This document shows positions 9,416-15,823 of a DNA stretch of 23,630 bases, in pieces (position 1 is the first letter of the stretch; each line of letters begins with the position of its first letter). Position numbers and translations under genes: made by a program. A model generated the notes under the pieces. It worked only from the letters and a program-made list of their open reading frames with translations, had not been told where the DNA came from and made no database searches. The stretch comes from Oscillospiraceae bacterium (GTDB lineage Bacteria > Bacillota > Clostridia > Oscillospirales > Oscillospiraceae): positions 1 to 23,630 of the forward strand of contig JAITQY010000041.1 in NCBI GenBank assembly GCA_031288675.1, given 5' to 3'.

Positions 9416-10498
9416 ATGAAAAATCGTATTTTACAATTTGTGGTTATACTGGCGGCGGCTATAATAGCGTCGTTAGTATTGCCGGTTTCCGCGTCAGCCG
9501 TTGATGAGGAAGCGGAGAACGGGCTTGCAGCCGATACGCTCACAATAAGCGTTGGTTACTTCGGAGGTCCGTATCACGAGGTCAAGATTTTCATTGCGGA
9601 CGAATTATGGGCAATGAACGTCGTATATGCCGACTATACGTTTATCGACAATATGCCGAGCGTTGTCATTGATCACGTTGCGGGAGTTACGCTGGCGGAC
9701 ATTTTGGAAGCGGCGGGGGTTGACTTAAATAGTGTGCAGAGCTTTAACTTTTGGACGAAGGACAAAACCGGCGATTATTATACATCCCTGACTAAAACTT
9801 ACCTTATTGATACGCCGCGATATTGCTATTACAGCTTGCCGGACAATTTTGACTATGACACAGGCGCGGGTAATGAGCTTGCTGCCGCCGACGCTGTATG
9901 GACGCCGACAGTTATCGCGCTTGCCGACGACTGGAACCGCGCCCTTGCCGGAGCAAGTTTTGGCAGTGATTACCTGAATTTGAATACCTCCACGCGGTTT
10001 CGGCTGATTTTCGGACAGACGAACGCATACGAGCGTACCGCGTCAAACAGCGCGAAGTGGATATATTCTATTGAGGTGACACTCGGCGGCGCGCCGGTCG
10101 AAGAAGCGGATGAGCTGCCGGATGGCACGGTAGGAAGCATATTCCGCAGCGAGGACGCTGGAAGTTCGCAAGGCACGGAATCAACGGATTCCGAACAAAC
10201 GCAGGTTACAGCCGAACCCGTAACGGATACGCAGGCTGTACCGGAAGCGATAGCGGAAATAGCGGCGGAAACCGCTGCTAAGCCCGTTACGCTCGGATAT
10301 GAAATCAAACCTGCCGCTAAATCCAAAAGCGATAATGGCGGAGTTCAGCAATGGCGCAAGGATGAGATGTCCGACAGTGCGGAAGCTCTTCCGGAGGTTA
10401 GACAAGACGCTCCGGTTGCGGAGGCGGGAGTGATAGCGGCTATTCTGCTGATTTTAGGTATGACTATGCAGATAATAATTAACAGGGAAAGGCTCTGA
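9416..10498 (+). CDS. Membrane-anchored molybdopterin-binding-like domain protein
   Basis: 360 residues. A signal peptide (about 1-28, ending ASA) is followed by one oxidoreductase molybdopterin-binding-like domain (about 43-228). Its hallmarks are GVTLADILEAAGVD in the middle and RFRLIFGQ and KWIYSIEV near the end. No cofactor-ligating cysteine is evident. A long low-complexity, Thr/Glu/Ala-rich extracellular linker (about 235-330) leads to a C-terminal transmembrane helix (VIAAILLILGMTMQIII) and a short basic tail, NRERL. It is therefore tethered to the outer face of the cytoplasmic membrane with enough linker to reach into the wall. It lies 25 nt after the SLH anchor gene and 5 nt before the next gene, in the same operon. 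The ligand is unknown. The domain is homologous in pattern to those encoded at 153, 10504 and 13168. Confidence 0.75.
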   Translation: MKNRILQFVVILAAAIIASLVLPVSASAVDEEAENGLAADTLTISVGYFGGPYHEVKIFIADELWAMNVVYADYTFIDNMPSVVIDHVAGVTLADILEAAGVDLNSVQSFNFWTKDKTGDYYTSLTKTYLIDTPRYCYYSLPDNFDYDTGAGNELAAADAVWTPTVIALADDWNRALAGASFGSDYLNLNTSTRFRLIFGQTNAYERTASNSAKWIYSIEVTLGGAPVEEADELPDGTVGSIFRSEDAGSSQGTESTDSEQTQVTAEPVTDTQAVPEAIAEIAAETAAKPVTLGYEIKPAAKSKSDNGGVQQWRKDEMSDSAEALPEVRQDAPVAEAGVIAAILLILGMTMQIIINRERL

Positions 10499-10503
10499 AT
10501 AAA

Positions 10504-12447
10504 ATGAAGCGCATATTTTCGATTTTTCTTGTAATTGCCCTGATGATTGCGGGAATAAGTGTTTTGCAAATTAATCAGGCAGACGCCAAAACGCTTAGCT
10601 CTGCGAAAGGGGAGAATATATTTGTCTATGCGGCAAATCCGGATAGTCAGCCGGTGCTTATTAAAGTTTTGAAACTTGACGAACTTAAAGCTCTCGCGCA
10701 CGGACAGAAAAGCGGGCAGAACTATTACATCAGCTCTACTGATAACTATCCTACCACGCAGTATTGCGAGGCTCGCGGAATCACTGTTCCGGAGCTTTTA
10801 GCTTACGTCAAAACCGTTACAAATGTTGCCGGAGCGGAAACCCTGACGTTCTCCGGCGGCGATACAATTCGGCTGATGGCGACAGACAGTTACGGTAACT
10901 ACAACCGCAGCTGGACATACGATACTCTCTACGGAACGCCTCGCTACTACTTTGAGGGTTTATTCGGCGCGTGGAAAACCGCGTGGGAAGTGTCCGCCAG
11001 CGACGCGAAGACTGCGGTAACGCTTACGGAATACAATTCCGCTTACCGCGATTCCGACCCGTTTTACAAGGACAAGCTTGCCGTATTTAACGGAGGAGTT
11101 AAAACGGAGCCGGTACTTGCAACGGAGTCTTTCTCCGGACGTACAACAACGGACACGCTTATAGCGTCTACGGAAATCGGCATATCCGACTATATTGCCC
11201 GAAACGGCGGAACTGTTGCCGGCAGTCTGAAAGACGACATGACCGACGCAACCGCGCTGCGTCTCGCGCTTCCGATGACTGAGACAGACCTGTTTGTTTC
11301 AAACAGAACGGCGTTCGACAATTTCAAATGGATATATAACATTCAGTTCGTTGGGAAAAGTTCTGTACGACCGCTTGGAACAGTTGCGGAACCGGCAGTG
11401 AGCGCAAATGTTTCCGGCGATACACTGACTTTTACGGTTTCCTGCGGCACGGATGGAGCAAGCATTTACTACAGCTTTGACGGCGCGCCGCAGATACCTT
11501 ATAACGCGCCTGTGGCTGTTAATACTGCCGGCCGCGACCTTGCCAAAGACCCGGTGACTTTTTATGTGACTGCGGTCAGGGAGGGTTACAGCGACGCCGG
11601 GATAATCAGCGTAAAATATCCGGGACTTGCGCCGTCATTCAAAACCGTATACAGCGCGATGAGCGGGACTGACGTGGTGTTTGCGCCGGCGGAGAGCGTA
11701 AAATCTGCAGACTGGAGCGCGTGGACGGGTAAACTGCAATTCGTCACAATCAAGAAACCGAACTCGCCCGGATATGTCAAAGTAGAACCCTCGAAATATA
11801 CGGTTACTGAGTTAGAGTTCCGAATCAGCAGTTCTGAATTTACAGAGTTCGGCGCATACAGCGTTATCTTCCATTCCGCAGGATATGCGGATAAAAGTAC
11901 AAGTATCACCGTCAAGCAAGCAGCGCCGGATATACGATTAGCTGAACCTGCCGCAGCCGGAGAACCGCTGACCTTTACGTTCGGAGATGAGAACTACAGA
12001 GCCGGAACGGCGCTTTATGTTACTCCGCCGGACGGTAAACAGATTATGCTGACCTCCGCTAAAATTGACACGTACATTCCGGAATTGCCCGGGGATTATA
12101 TATTCAGCTTTGTGAACAACAAATACGAGCCGGGCGCGGTTGAAGTTGCCGTAACTATTCCTGACGGCGGCATTCCGTTTGTTACACGCGGTGAGTTTGT
12201 AGAACGCTATTTTCCGGCAGGAGAGCTTCGCGGCTATGAAGACGGAAGTCTAAGGCTCGAAAGTCCGATTACACTTGGGCAAATCGCGATAGTTCTGTCA
12301 CGCGCAAACGGTATTCCGGAAACTGAGGCATGGGGTTGGGCGGTGAAACAGGGATATTTTAATCAGTCGGCGAATCTCAAAGCTTATATAACGCAAGACG
12401 AAATTACACAAATATTGGAGAAATACAATGCTGACAGAACAACTTAG
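10504..12447 (+). CDS. Wall-associated binding protein with DUF1533-like and SLH-like domains
   Basis: 647 residues, ATG 5 nt after the previous stop with AGGGAAAGG inside that gene. Signal peptide (ending ADA at about 29). Then a molybdopterin-binding-like domain (about 36-298; RLALPMTETDL and KWIYNIQFVG match the paralogues), a chitobiase C-terminal-like domain (about 300-375, IYYSFDGAP), and two DUF1533/Shr-interaction-like domains (about 378-475 and 478-560). The C-terminus (about 562-645) has two degenerate SLH-like repeats, the first with LRGYEDGSLRLESPITLGQ. The module order is the same as in the product of 153-2393 up to the anchoring part, so the pair looks like a duplication with exchanged anchors. 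The gene overlaps the channel gene by 20 nt. Likely a wall-bound receptor or relay component; its ligand is not known. Confidence 0.8.
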   Translation: MKRIFSIFLVIALMIAGISVLQINQADAKTLSSAKGENIFVYAANPDSQPVLIKVLKLDELKALAHGQKSGQNYYISSTDNYPTTQYCEARGITVPELLAYVKTVTNVAGAETLTFSGGDTIRLMATDSYGNYNRSWTYDTLYGTPRYYFEGLFGAWKTAWEVSASDAKTAVTLTEYNSAYRDSDPFYKDKLAVFNGGVKTEPVLATESFSGRTTTDTLIASTEIGISDYIARNGGTVAGSLKDDMTDATALRLALPMTETDLFVSNRTAFDNFKWIYNIQFVGKSSVRPLGTVAEPAVSANVSGDTLTFTVSCGTDGASIYYSFDGAPQIPYNAPVAVNTAGRDLAKDPVTFYVTAVREGYSDAGIISVKYPGLAPSFKTVYSAMSGTDVVFAPAESVKSADWSAWTGKLQFVTIKKPNSPGYVKVEPSKYTVTELEFRISSSEFTEFGAYSVIFHSAGYADKSTSITVKQAAPDIRLAEPAAAGEPLTFTFGDENYRAGTALYVTPPDGKQIMLTSAKIDTYIPELPGDYIFSFVNNKYEPGAVEVAVTIPDGGIPFVTRGEFVERYFPAGELRGYEDGSLRLESPITLGQIAIVLSRANGIPETEAWGWAVKQGYFNQSANLKAYITQDEITQILEKYNADRTT

Positions 12448-12961
12448 CTCCGTTCTGCGCGCGGTGGCAAGCGCGCTGAACGTACCCGTAATGATCGTGC
12501 TTATCCTGCTGATGGCGGCGACGGTATTCCTTTTAGGAACGCTTATCGCGGAGATTTTTACGCATAATAAATCACTTGCAAAGCGCCGGTCACAGCAGCT
12601 TGCCAGAGTACGCGGAAGACAGCTGACCGCTCCGGCGGAAGGTCTTGCCGTTTCGCTTGTCAGGGACGAAAAACGCCGCTGTGAAGGTATAGTAAAGCTG
12701 ACGGACGGTATCGCGAAACTTGGACCGATGTTCGGATTGCTGGGAACGCTGATACCGCTTGGACCCGGCATAATCGCGTTGGGACGCGGCGACACATACA
12801 CGCTGTCGCTGTCGCTTCTAACAGCGTTTGACACGACTATCGCGGGACTTATTGCCGCCGCCGCCGCGTTTGTGATTTCCGGAGTGCGCAAGAAATGGTA
12901 CGGCAAGCATATTGCAGTCCTTGAGGCGGAAATGGAGGCGCTGCTTGATGAGAAAGAGTAG
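12428..12961 (+). CDS. ExbB/TolQ/MotA-type proton channel subunit
   Basis: 177 residues, ATG with GGAG about 7 nt upstream, overlapping the preceding gene by 20 nt. Three membrane segments are seen: about 17-42 (VMIVLILLMAATVFLLG), 97-120 (PMFGLLGTLIPLGPGI) and 130-157. The second and third carry the family signatures GLLGTLIPLGP and AFDTTIAGL. In ExbB/TolQ/MotA these helices line a proton path and convert ion flow into movement of a partner protein. The protein is shorter than typical ExbB (about 240 residues), as in the ExbB-DUF2149 pairs of Hmu loci and methanogens. Its partner is encoded by the overlapping next gene. Energising an envelope system in an SLH-bearing bacterium is unusual, and the driven component is not obvious. 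Confidence 0.85.
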   Translation: MLTEQLSSVLRAVASALNVPVMIVLILLMAATVFLLGTLIAEIFTHNKSLAKRRSQQLARVRGRQLTAPAEGLAVSLVRDEKRRCEGIVKLTDGIAKLGPMFGLLGTLIPLGPGIIALGRGDTYTLSLSLLTAFDTTIAGLIAAAAAFVISGVRKKWYGKHIAVLEAEMEALLDEKE

Positions 12962-13292
12962 ATTCGGCGCGGAGATATTCGCGGACGGCGAAGCGGTCAA
13001 CCCGATGGACGGGGTAGCGAACCTTGCGGACATAATGCTTGTGCTTGCCTGCGGACTTATGCTTGCGCTTGTAATCAACTGGAACGTCAAAATCACGGCG
13101 GAAGAACCGGTAGTGAGTAAGGAAACGGAATATGAAGAAATTGAACCCGCAGACGGAGGAGAAACAGGTGAAGTCAACTCGGACGGTTATACCGAAGTTG
13201 GCGTCGTTTACCGCGATCCGGAGAGCGGCAAGCTGTATCTTGTTACTAACGGCGATACTGCCTCTGCTGAGCGGCTGCCAGCCGAAGATTGA
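12948..13292 (+). CDS. DUF2149 membrane protein, ExbD-like partner of the channel
   Basis: 114 residues, starting at the ATG at 12948, which overlaps the channel gene by 14 nt; the longer upstream extension lies wholly inside that gene. The N-terminal core NPMDGVANLADIMLVLACG is the DUF2149 signature. It carries Asp28 at the start of a single membrane helix, in the same position as the proton-accepting Asp of ExbD/TolR (DVMLVLL). The exterior tail ends with the conserved segment GVVYRDPESGKLYLV. DUF2149 proteins occur next to ExbB-like channels in Hmu heme-uptake operons and in methanogen CobN-associated operons. The last 125 nt are also read in another frame as the start of the lipoprotein gene. 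Expected role: rotor or stator partner that couples ion flow to an envelope protein. Confidence 0.85.
   Translation: MRKSRFGAEIFADGEAVNPMDGVANLADIMLVLACGLMLALVINWNVKITAEEPVVSKETEYEEIEPADGGETGEVNSDGYTEVGVVYRDPESGKLYLVTNGDTASAERLPAED
13155..13160 (+). promoter_or_regulatory. Ribosome binding site deciding the lipoprotein start
   Basis: GGAGGA lies 7 nt before the GTG at 13168, deep inside the DUF2149 gene. It fixes an internal start in a second frame and supports a real 125-nt coding overlap. Confidence 0.65.
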
Positions 13293-13680
13293 CCTGACCG
13301 GTTATGGCGGTATGTCTATTACCGTAGCCGGACTGACTGATGAAGAGTTCATAGTTACGCCGGATGAACTTGCGCAGCTGGAACTTGTGACCCAAAGCGC
13401 GACCGGAGCGACCGCAAAAGCCGGAACTGTAAAAGCCACAGGTCCTACGCTTAAAACGTTTATTGCAAGCTATGGCAAAACTCCGGAGGATTTCAAACTT
13501 GTGCGGTTTACAGCCAAAGACGATTACCGCGTTACGCTTCACGAGAACGGTATCCAAAACTGGGATGTAATACTCTCAATCTCGCCGTTGGCGGAAAAGG
13601 AGCAGCCGTTGCGTCTGCTTATCCCTCAGGCTGAAAGCGGACAGTGGATATACGGGGTAGTCCGAATAGAATTTGAGTAA
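13168..13680 (+). CDS. Lipoprotein with molybdopterin-binding-like domain
   Basis: 170 residues from a GTG start with GGAGGA 7 nt upstream. A basic N-region (RR at 18-19), a hydrophobic stretch and the lipobox LLSGC put the lipidated cysteine at residue 37. The mature protein (about 130 residues) is a compact oxidoreductase molybdopterin-binding-like domain: ITVAGL at the start, a TLKTFIASYG helix, a DDYRVTL strand, PLRLLIPQ, and a closing WIYGVVRIEFE. There is no cofactor cysteine in the expected place. It is the smallest of four such domains in the operon and the one held closest to the membrane. As the last gene, next to the ExbB/DUF2149 pair, it may hand ligand to the membrane machinery, which is an inference. 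The entire signal peptide coding region overlaps the DUF2149 gene. Confidence 0.75.
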   Translation: MKSTRTVIPKLASFTAIRRAASCILLLTAILPLLSGCQPKIDLTGYGGMSITVAGLTDEEFIVTPDELAQLELVTQSATGATAKAGTVKATGPTLKTFIASYGKTPEDFKLVRFTAKDDYRVTLHENGIQNWDVILSISPLAEKEQPLRLLIPQAESGQWIYGVVRIEFE

Positions 13681-13686
13681 GATAAT

Positions 13687-13716
13687 CAAGTGAGGGGATT
13701 GCCCCTCACTTGTTTT
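13687..13716 (+). terminator. Intrinsic terminator ending the surface operon
   Basis: CAAGTGAGGGG (13687-13697), loop ATTG, CCCCTCACTTG (13702-13712), then TTTT. The 11-bp stem is perfect. It starts 7 nt after the lipoprotein stop. It also lies just beyond the stop of the convergent gene at 13720 and may act on both strands, though the minus-strand T-run is poor. Confidence 0.85.
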
Positions 13717-13719
13717 GCG

Positions 13720-14529
13720 TTAATCTTCTTCGTCACCGACGCCGTTCATAATGGAGTTTGCTTTGCTCATAGCGGAATTGATAATCCCATTTATACCGCC
13801 GTTTCCGGAAAACGAAAACGGATTGCCGTTTTTATCTGTTCCTCCTCCGCCATAGGTGTGGGTGTTCTTCGGCTGCTTTTTCGGAGCAGGATCACCTGTG
13901 ACCTTTTCGTCGGCAAACATCGCTTTGGCAAGGTTGGCGATCGCTGAAGGACGGTCATCGAAACCGCTTACGCCTTCAATCGTTTTGATTGTGTCTGCGG
14001 CAACTCTGAACGCTATTAGTTTCTGGTCGTGTTTCGGACTGATGTCGTCCCACATTTTTTGAAGAAATTCTATCAGTCTTTGGTTAGTGGTTTCCCGCGC
14101 GAGTACAACGCTTGGCATACCTATTATGCCCTCTTTGTTTTCAGACGCGACTTTCCACGCATCTAAGGTGTCTTTAAGATGAGCGGTATCGGCTATAATT
14201 TTGTCAATGCGGAGCAAAATATCCGCCGCAGTGACCGTATTTGCACCGTTCTGAACCTCAGCGTTAGTGTTTATGTTTTCGTTCATTGTTTCGTCCTCCG
14301 ATAAATTGATGTTATCCGGCGGACGCGTCAGGCATATTCGGGTGTCGTCTATGAAACGCGCCCTGCCGTGTTTTACAAGCCCCTTAGCCCGTTTGAGGTA
14401 GGTTGTTCCATATTCATTGCCGAATTCGTCAAGTACAATAATGTTTTTTGTTATGGGTGTCACCCCCTTGTATTGAAGATCCGCGCGAGCCGTCAGTTTT
14501 TTGTTATGGGTGCCGTCCCCGATGCTCAC
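13720..14529 (-). CDS. Hypothetical protein with conserved KRAKGLVKHGRARF N-terminus
   Basis: Up to 269 residues from a GTG at 14529. I do not recognise a characterised function. The first recognisable segment, NIIVLDEFGNEY followed by KRAKGLVKHGRARF, is a short module I associate with uncharacterised Clostridia proteins. It is followed by a mostly helical, charged middle region (about 85-200) and a Gly/Asn-rich tail (about 210-269) ending in acidic residues. There are no signal peptide or membrane segments, so it is probably cytoplasmic. The start is uncertain. The GTG at 14529 sits almost at the predicted transcription start. A GTG at 14463 or a rare ATA at 14454 just before TKNIIVLD fit the conserved module better. 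An ATG at 14286 has a strong GGAGGA site (14294-14299). Convergent with the surface operon; own promoter at 14536-14563. Confidence 0.7.
   Translation of the reverse strand: MSIGDGTHNKKLTARADLQYKGVTPITKNIIVLDEFGNEYGTTYLKRAKGLVKHGRARFIDDTRICLTRPPDNINLSEDETMNENINTNAEVQNGANTVTAADILLRIDKIIADTAHLKDTLDAWKVASENKEGIIGMPSVVLARETTNQRLIEFLQKMWDDISPKHDQKLIAFRVAADTIKTIEGVSGFDDRPSAIANLAKAMFADEKVTGDPAPKKQPKNTHTYGGGGTDKNGNPFSFSGNGGINGIINSAMSKANSIMNGVGDEED
14443..14512 (-). repeat. Direct repeat at the 5' end of the hypothetical gene
   Basis: The 17-mer GTTTTTTGTTATGGGTG (+ strand) occurs at 14443-14459 and 14496-14512, 53 nt apart, each next to a C-rich/G-rich tract. On the coding strand both units read GGGG(N)4-5CACCCATAACAAAAAAC, like a duplicated translation-start region. 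The offset is not a multiple of three. Confidence 0.75.
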
Positions 14530-14535
14530 ACGAGC

Positions 14536-14563
14536 ATTATAGCATATATCTAAAATTTGTCAA
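14536..14563 (-). promoter_or_regulatory. Sigma-A promoter for the hypothetical gene
   Basis: On the minus strand TTGACA (14558-14563), a 16-nt spacer and TATAAT (14536-14541), with extended -10 TGCTATAAT. The predicted transcription start is near 14529, leaving no leader if the first GTG is used. It begins right after the DUF5714 stop codon. Confidence 0.75.
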
Positions 14564-14570
14564 TAAATTT

Positions 14571-15248
14571 TTAGCTTTGCCACGGGCAGGCGGAACCGAT
14601 GCACTCCCGATTGCGGGGGCTGAACTCACAGATGATATTAGGAGCGGGGAGGTCGGCTAAGCCTTGCTCGCGCAGGAACAGGGTCGTTTCGCGTACAGCG
14701 ATACCGAGATTGCGCTTACAGCAGCGGATGTCGCTGACATCGGCGATAGCGTTAAGGCAGCGTGCGGTCAGGCGGTTGCAGAGACCTCCGCCTTTCAAGG
14801 GCGTGGAGCCGAGTACGGAGCTGAGAAAAACTCCCGCGCCCAGCGCGGCTCCGCATGCTCCCCAATATCCGCACGTACCGCCAGGAATCCGTATGCCGCG
14901 CTTTTCTATTACTTCCAGCAGCTTAGGTAAGTATGAGCGCTTGTTCTTGTAGTTGCAATATGCCGCGGCGAGAGCAAAACCGACGATAACATGATGTTCC
15001 GGTCCGTGCATTTGTACCGCCGGAGTGCGGATGATTTCCAAGGCGATCTCCCACGGGTCAGTACTGTCCGCACGCATACATACAGCACGCGCGAGCGCAA
15101 CCGCGCCTCCGCTGTGACATGTATCGCATACAAAGTGACCGCGAGCGCAAGCGGTTTCAGTCTCGTGAACCGCTCCGCATACGGAACATTTCAGCTTACG
15201 CGAGGATTTGTGATACCTAATCGGCGCGCCACAAATCAAACAGCCCAT
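14571..15248 (-). CDS. DUF5714 zinc-ribbon protein
   Basis: 225 residues, ATG at 15248 with GGAGGT at 15255-15260. The N-terminus holds a zinc-ribbon-like array: CLIC (3-6), CSVC, then CARGHFVCDTCH. The central motif MHGPEHHVIVGFALAAAYC matches DUF5714, a family of uncharacterised proteins frequent in anaerobes and often near radical SAM or methyltransferase genes. Further conserved cysteines include GGTCGYWGACGAA, the RCCKRNLG region and ECIGSACPW near the end, suggesting metal or Fe-S binding. No signal peptide is seen. It is transcribed from the promoter at 15512-15540, giving a leader of about 255 nt that contains the intergenic repeat block. The next gene downstream has its own promoter. 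The biochemical role is unknown. Confidence 0.8.
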   Translation of the reverse strand: MGCLICGAPIRYHKSSRKLKCSVCGAVHETETACARGHFVCDTCHSGGAVALARAVCMRADSTDPWEIALEIIRTPAVQMHGPEHHVIVGFALAAAYCNYKNKRSYLPKLLEVIEKRGIRIPGGTCGYWGACGAALGAGVFLSSVLGSTPLKGGGLCNRLTARCLNAIADVSDIRCCKRNLGIAVRETTLFLREQGLADLPAPNIICEFSPRNRECIGSACPWQS

Positions 15249-15279
15249 AAGATGACCTCCTTGTTTAGTCGGTAGTCTA

Positions 15280-15504
15280 TAGTCGTGAGTAGACAGGGGA
15301 CGGGGGACGCGGAGAAGTGGTAAGTTGCAAATGGCAAATTGGAAATTAGGACGGGGGAGCGCCCTGCAGGGGACGAGAGATACGGCGGGCGAGCGATGCT
15401 CGCCCCTACGAAAAACGAGACAGTCAGCAGTCGTTAGTCGAGAGGGGATGGGAGATGCGCCCTGCGGGGGATGTTAATCATTAAATATTAATCACTAATC
15501 ATTA
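15280..15504. repeat. Intergenic repeat mosaic, copy A
   Basis: Together with the promoter and collagen-gene 3' elements this fills the gene-free stretch 15249-15809. It contains words also found at 18699-19011 but in another order: TAGTCGTGAGTAGACAG (15280-15296); an AAGTTGCAAATGGCAAATTG unit (15322-15352); a 34-nt element (15381-15414), identical in both places, with the palindrome GGGCGAGC-GAT-GCTCGCCC (15387-15405); GTCGAGAGGGGA; and a TTAATCATTA unit of 32 nt (15473-15504, one mismatch). No ORF is supported. They look like dispersed non-coding repeats. Confidence 0.75.
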
Positions 15505-15511
15505 CGCAAGT

Positions 15512-15540
15512 ATTATAGCATAAAGTTTCTGGTTTGTCAA
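15512..15540 (-). promoter_or_regulatory. Consensus sigma-A promoter for the DUF5714 gene
   Basis: On the minus strand TTGACA (15535-15540), a 17-nt spacer and TATAAT (15512-15517), with TGC before the -10. It is the same as the promoter at 1-29 apart from two spacer substitutions. Confidence 0.8.
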
Positions 15541-15577
15541 GAGATTATTTGCGTGCAAACGTAAATAATTTGTGAAC
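15512..15577 (-). repeat. 66-bp promoter module, copy 2 (partner 1-66)
   Basis: Aligns without gaps to 1-66, including the region upstream of the -35 (CAAACGTAAA, TGTGAAC). The possible operator palindrome is less symmetric here (TGCGTGCAAACGTA). Confidence 0.7.
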
Positions 15578-15612
15578 AAGGCGAGGTTAAGGATGCTTAA
15601 CGCAAAGCGGAC

Positions 15613-15641
15613 AAAATAAAAGGACGGGGTTTAACCCGTCC
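15613..15641 (-). terminator. Intrinsic terminator of the collagen-like gene
   Basis: On the minus strand GGACGGG, loop TTAAAC, CCCGTCC, then TTTTATTTT. A 7-bp GC-rich stem followed by a T-rich run, about 170 nt after the stop codon at 15810. Confidence 0.8.
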
Positions 15642-15674
15642 TACGGCGTTACCGCGTTCTGCCTTATTTTACAC

Positions 15675-15823
15675 GCTAACGCCCTAACCTGCGCGGATGG
15701 TTCCTTTGAAATTTGAAGGATGCACTCGATTCGCTTTAACGCCATAACCTGCGCGAATGGTTCAGGGAGCGCGAATACTTTCTGTGTCACGAGGGCTTAA
15801 CGCCTTAACCTACGCGGAAGGTC
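15675..15823 (-). repeat. Three imperfect direct repeats with a period of about 60 nt
   Basis: Units of about 29-31 nt at 15675-15703, 15733-15763 and 15795-15823 share the pattern TAACGCC-N-TAACCT followed by a GCGCGG/AATGGTTC-like tail. Spacing is 60 and 61 nt, and the spacers are unrelated. The third unit overlaps the stop codon of the collagen-like gene; the other two lie in its 3' UTR before the terminator. Confidence 0.75.

Noticed and set aside
153..13680. True molybdenum-containing oxidoreductases
   Set aside because: The domains match the fold pattern but lack an evident molybdenum-ligating cysteine, and no cofactor-synthesis or redox partner genes are nearby.
14599..15275. Several plus-strand open frames opposite the DUF5714 gene
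   Set aside because: They are shadows of the cysteine-rich minus-strand gene, with no ribosome sites or recognisable domains.
15675..15823. CRISPR array from three regularly spaced repeats
   Set aside because: The copies differ at several positions, one overlaps a stop codon, there are only three, and no cas genes are present in the window.
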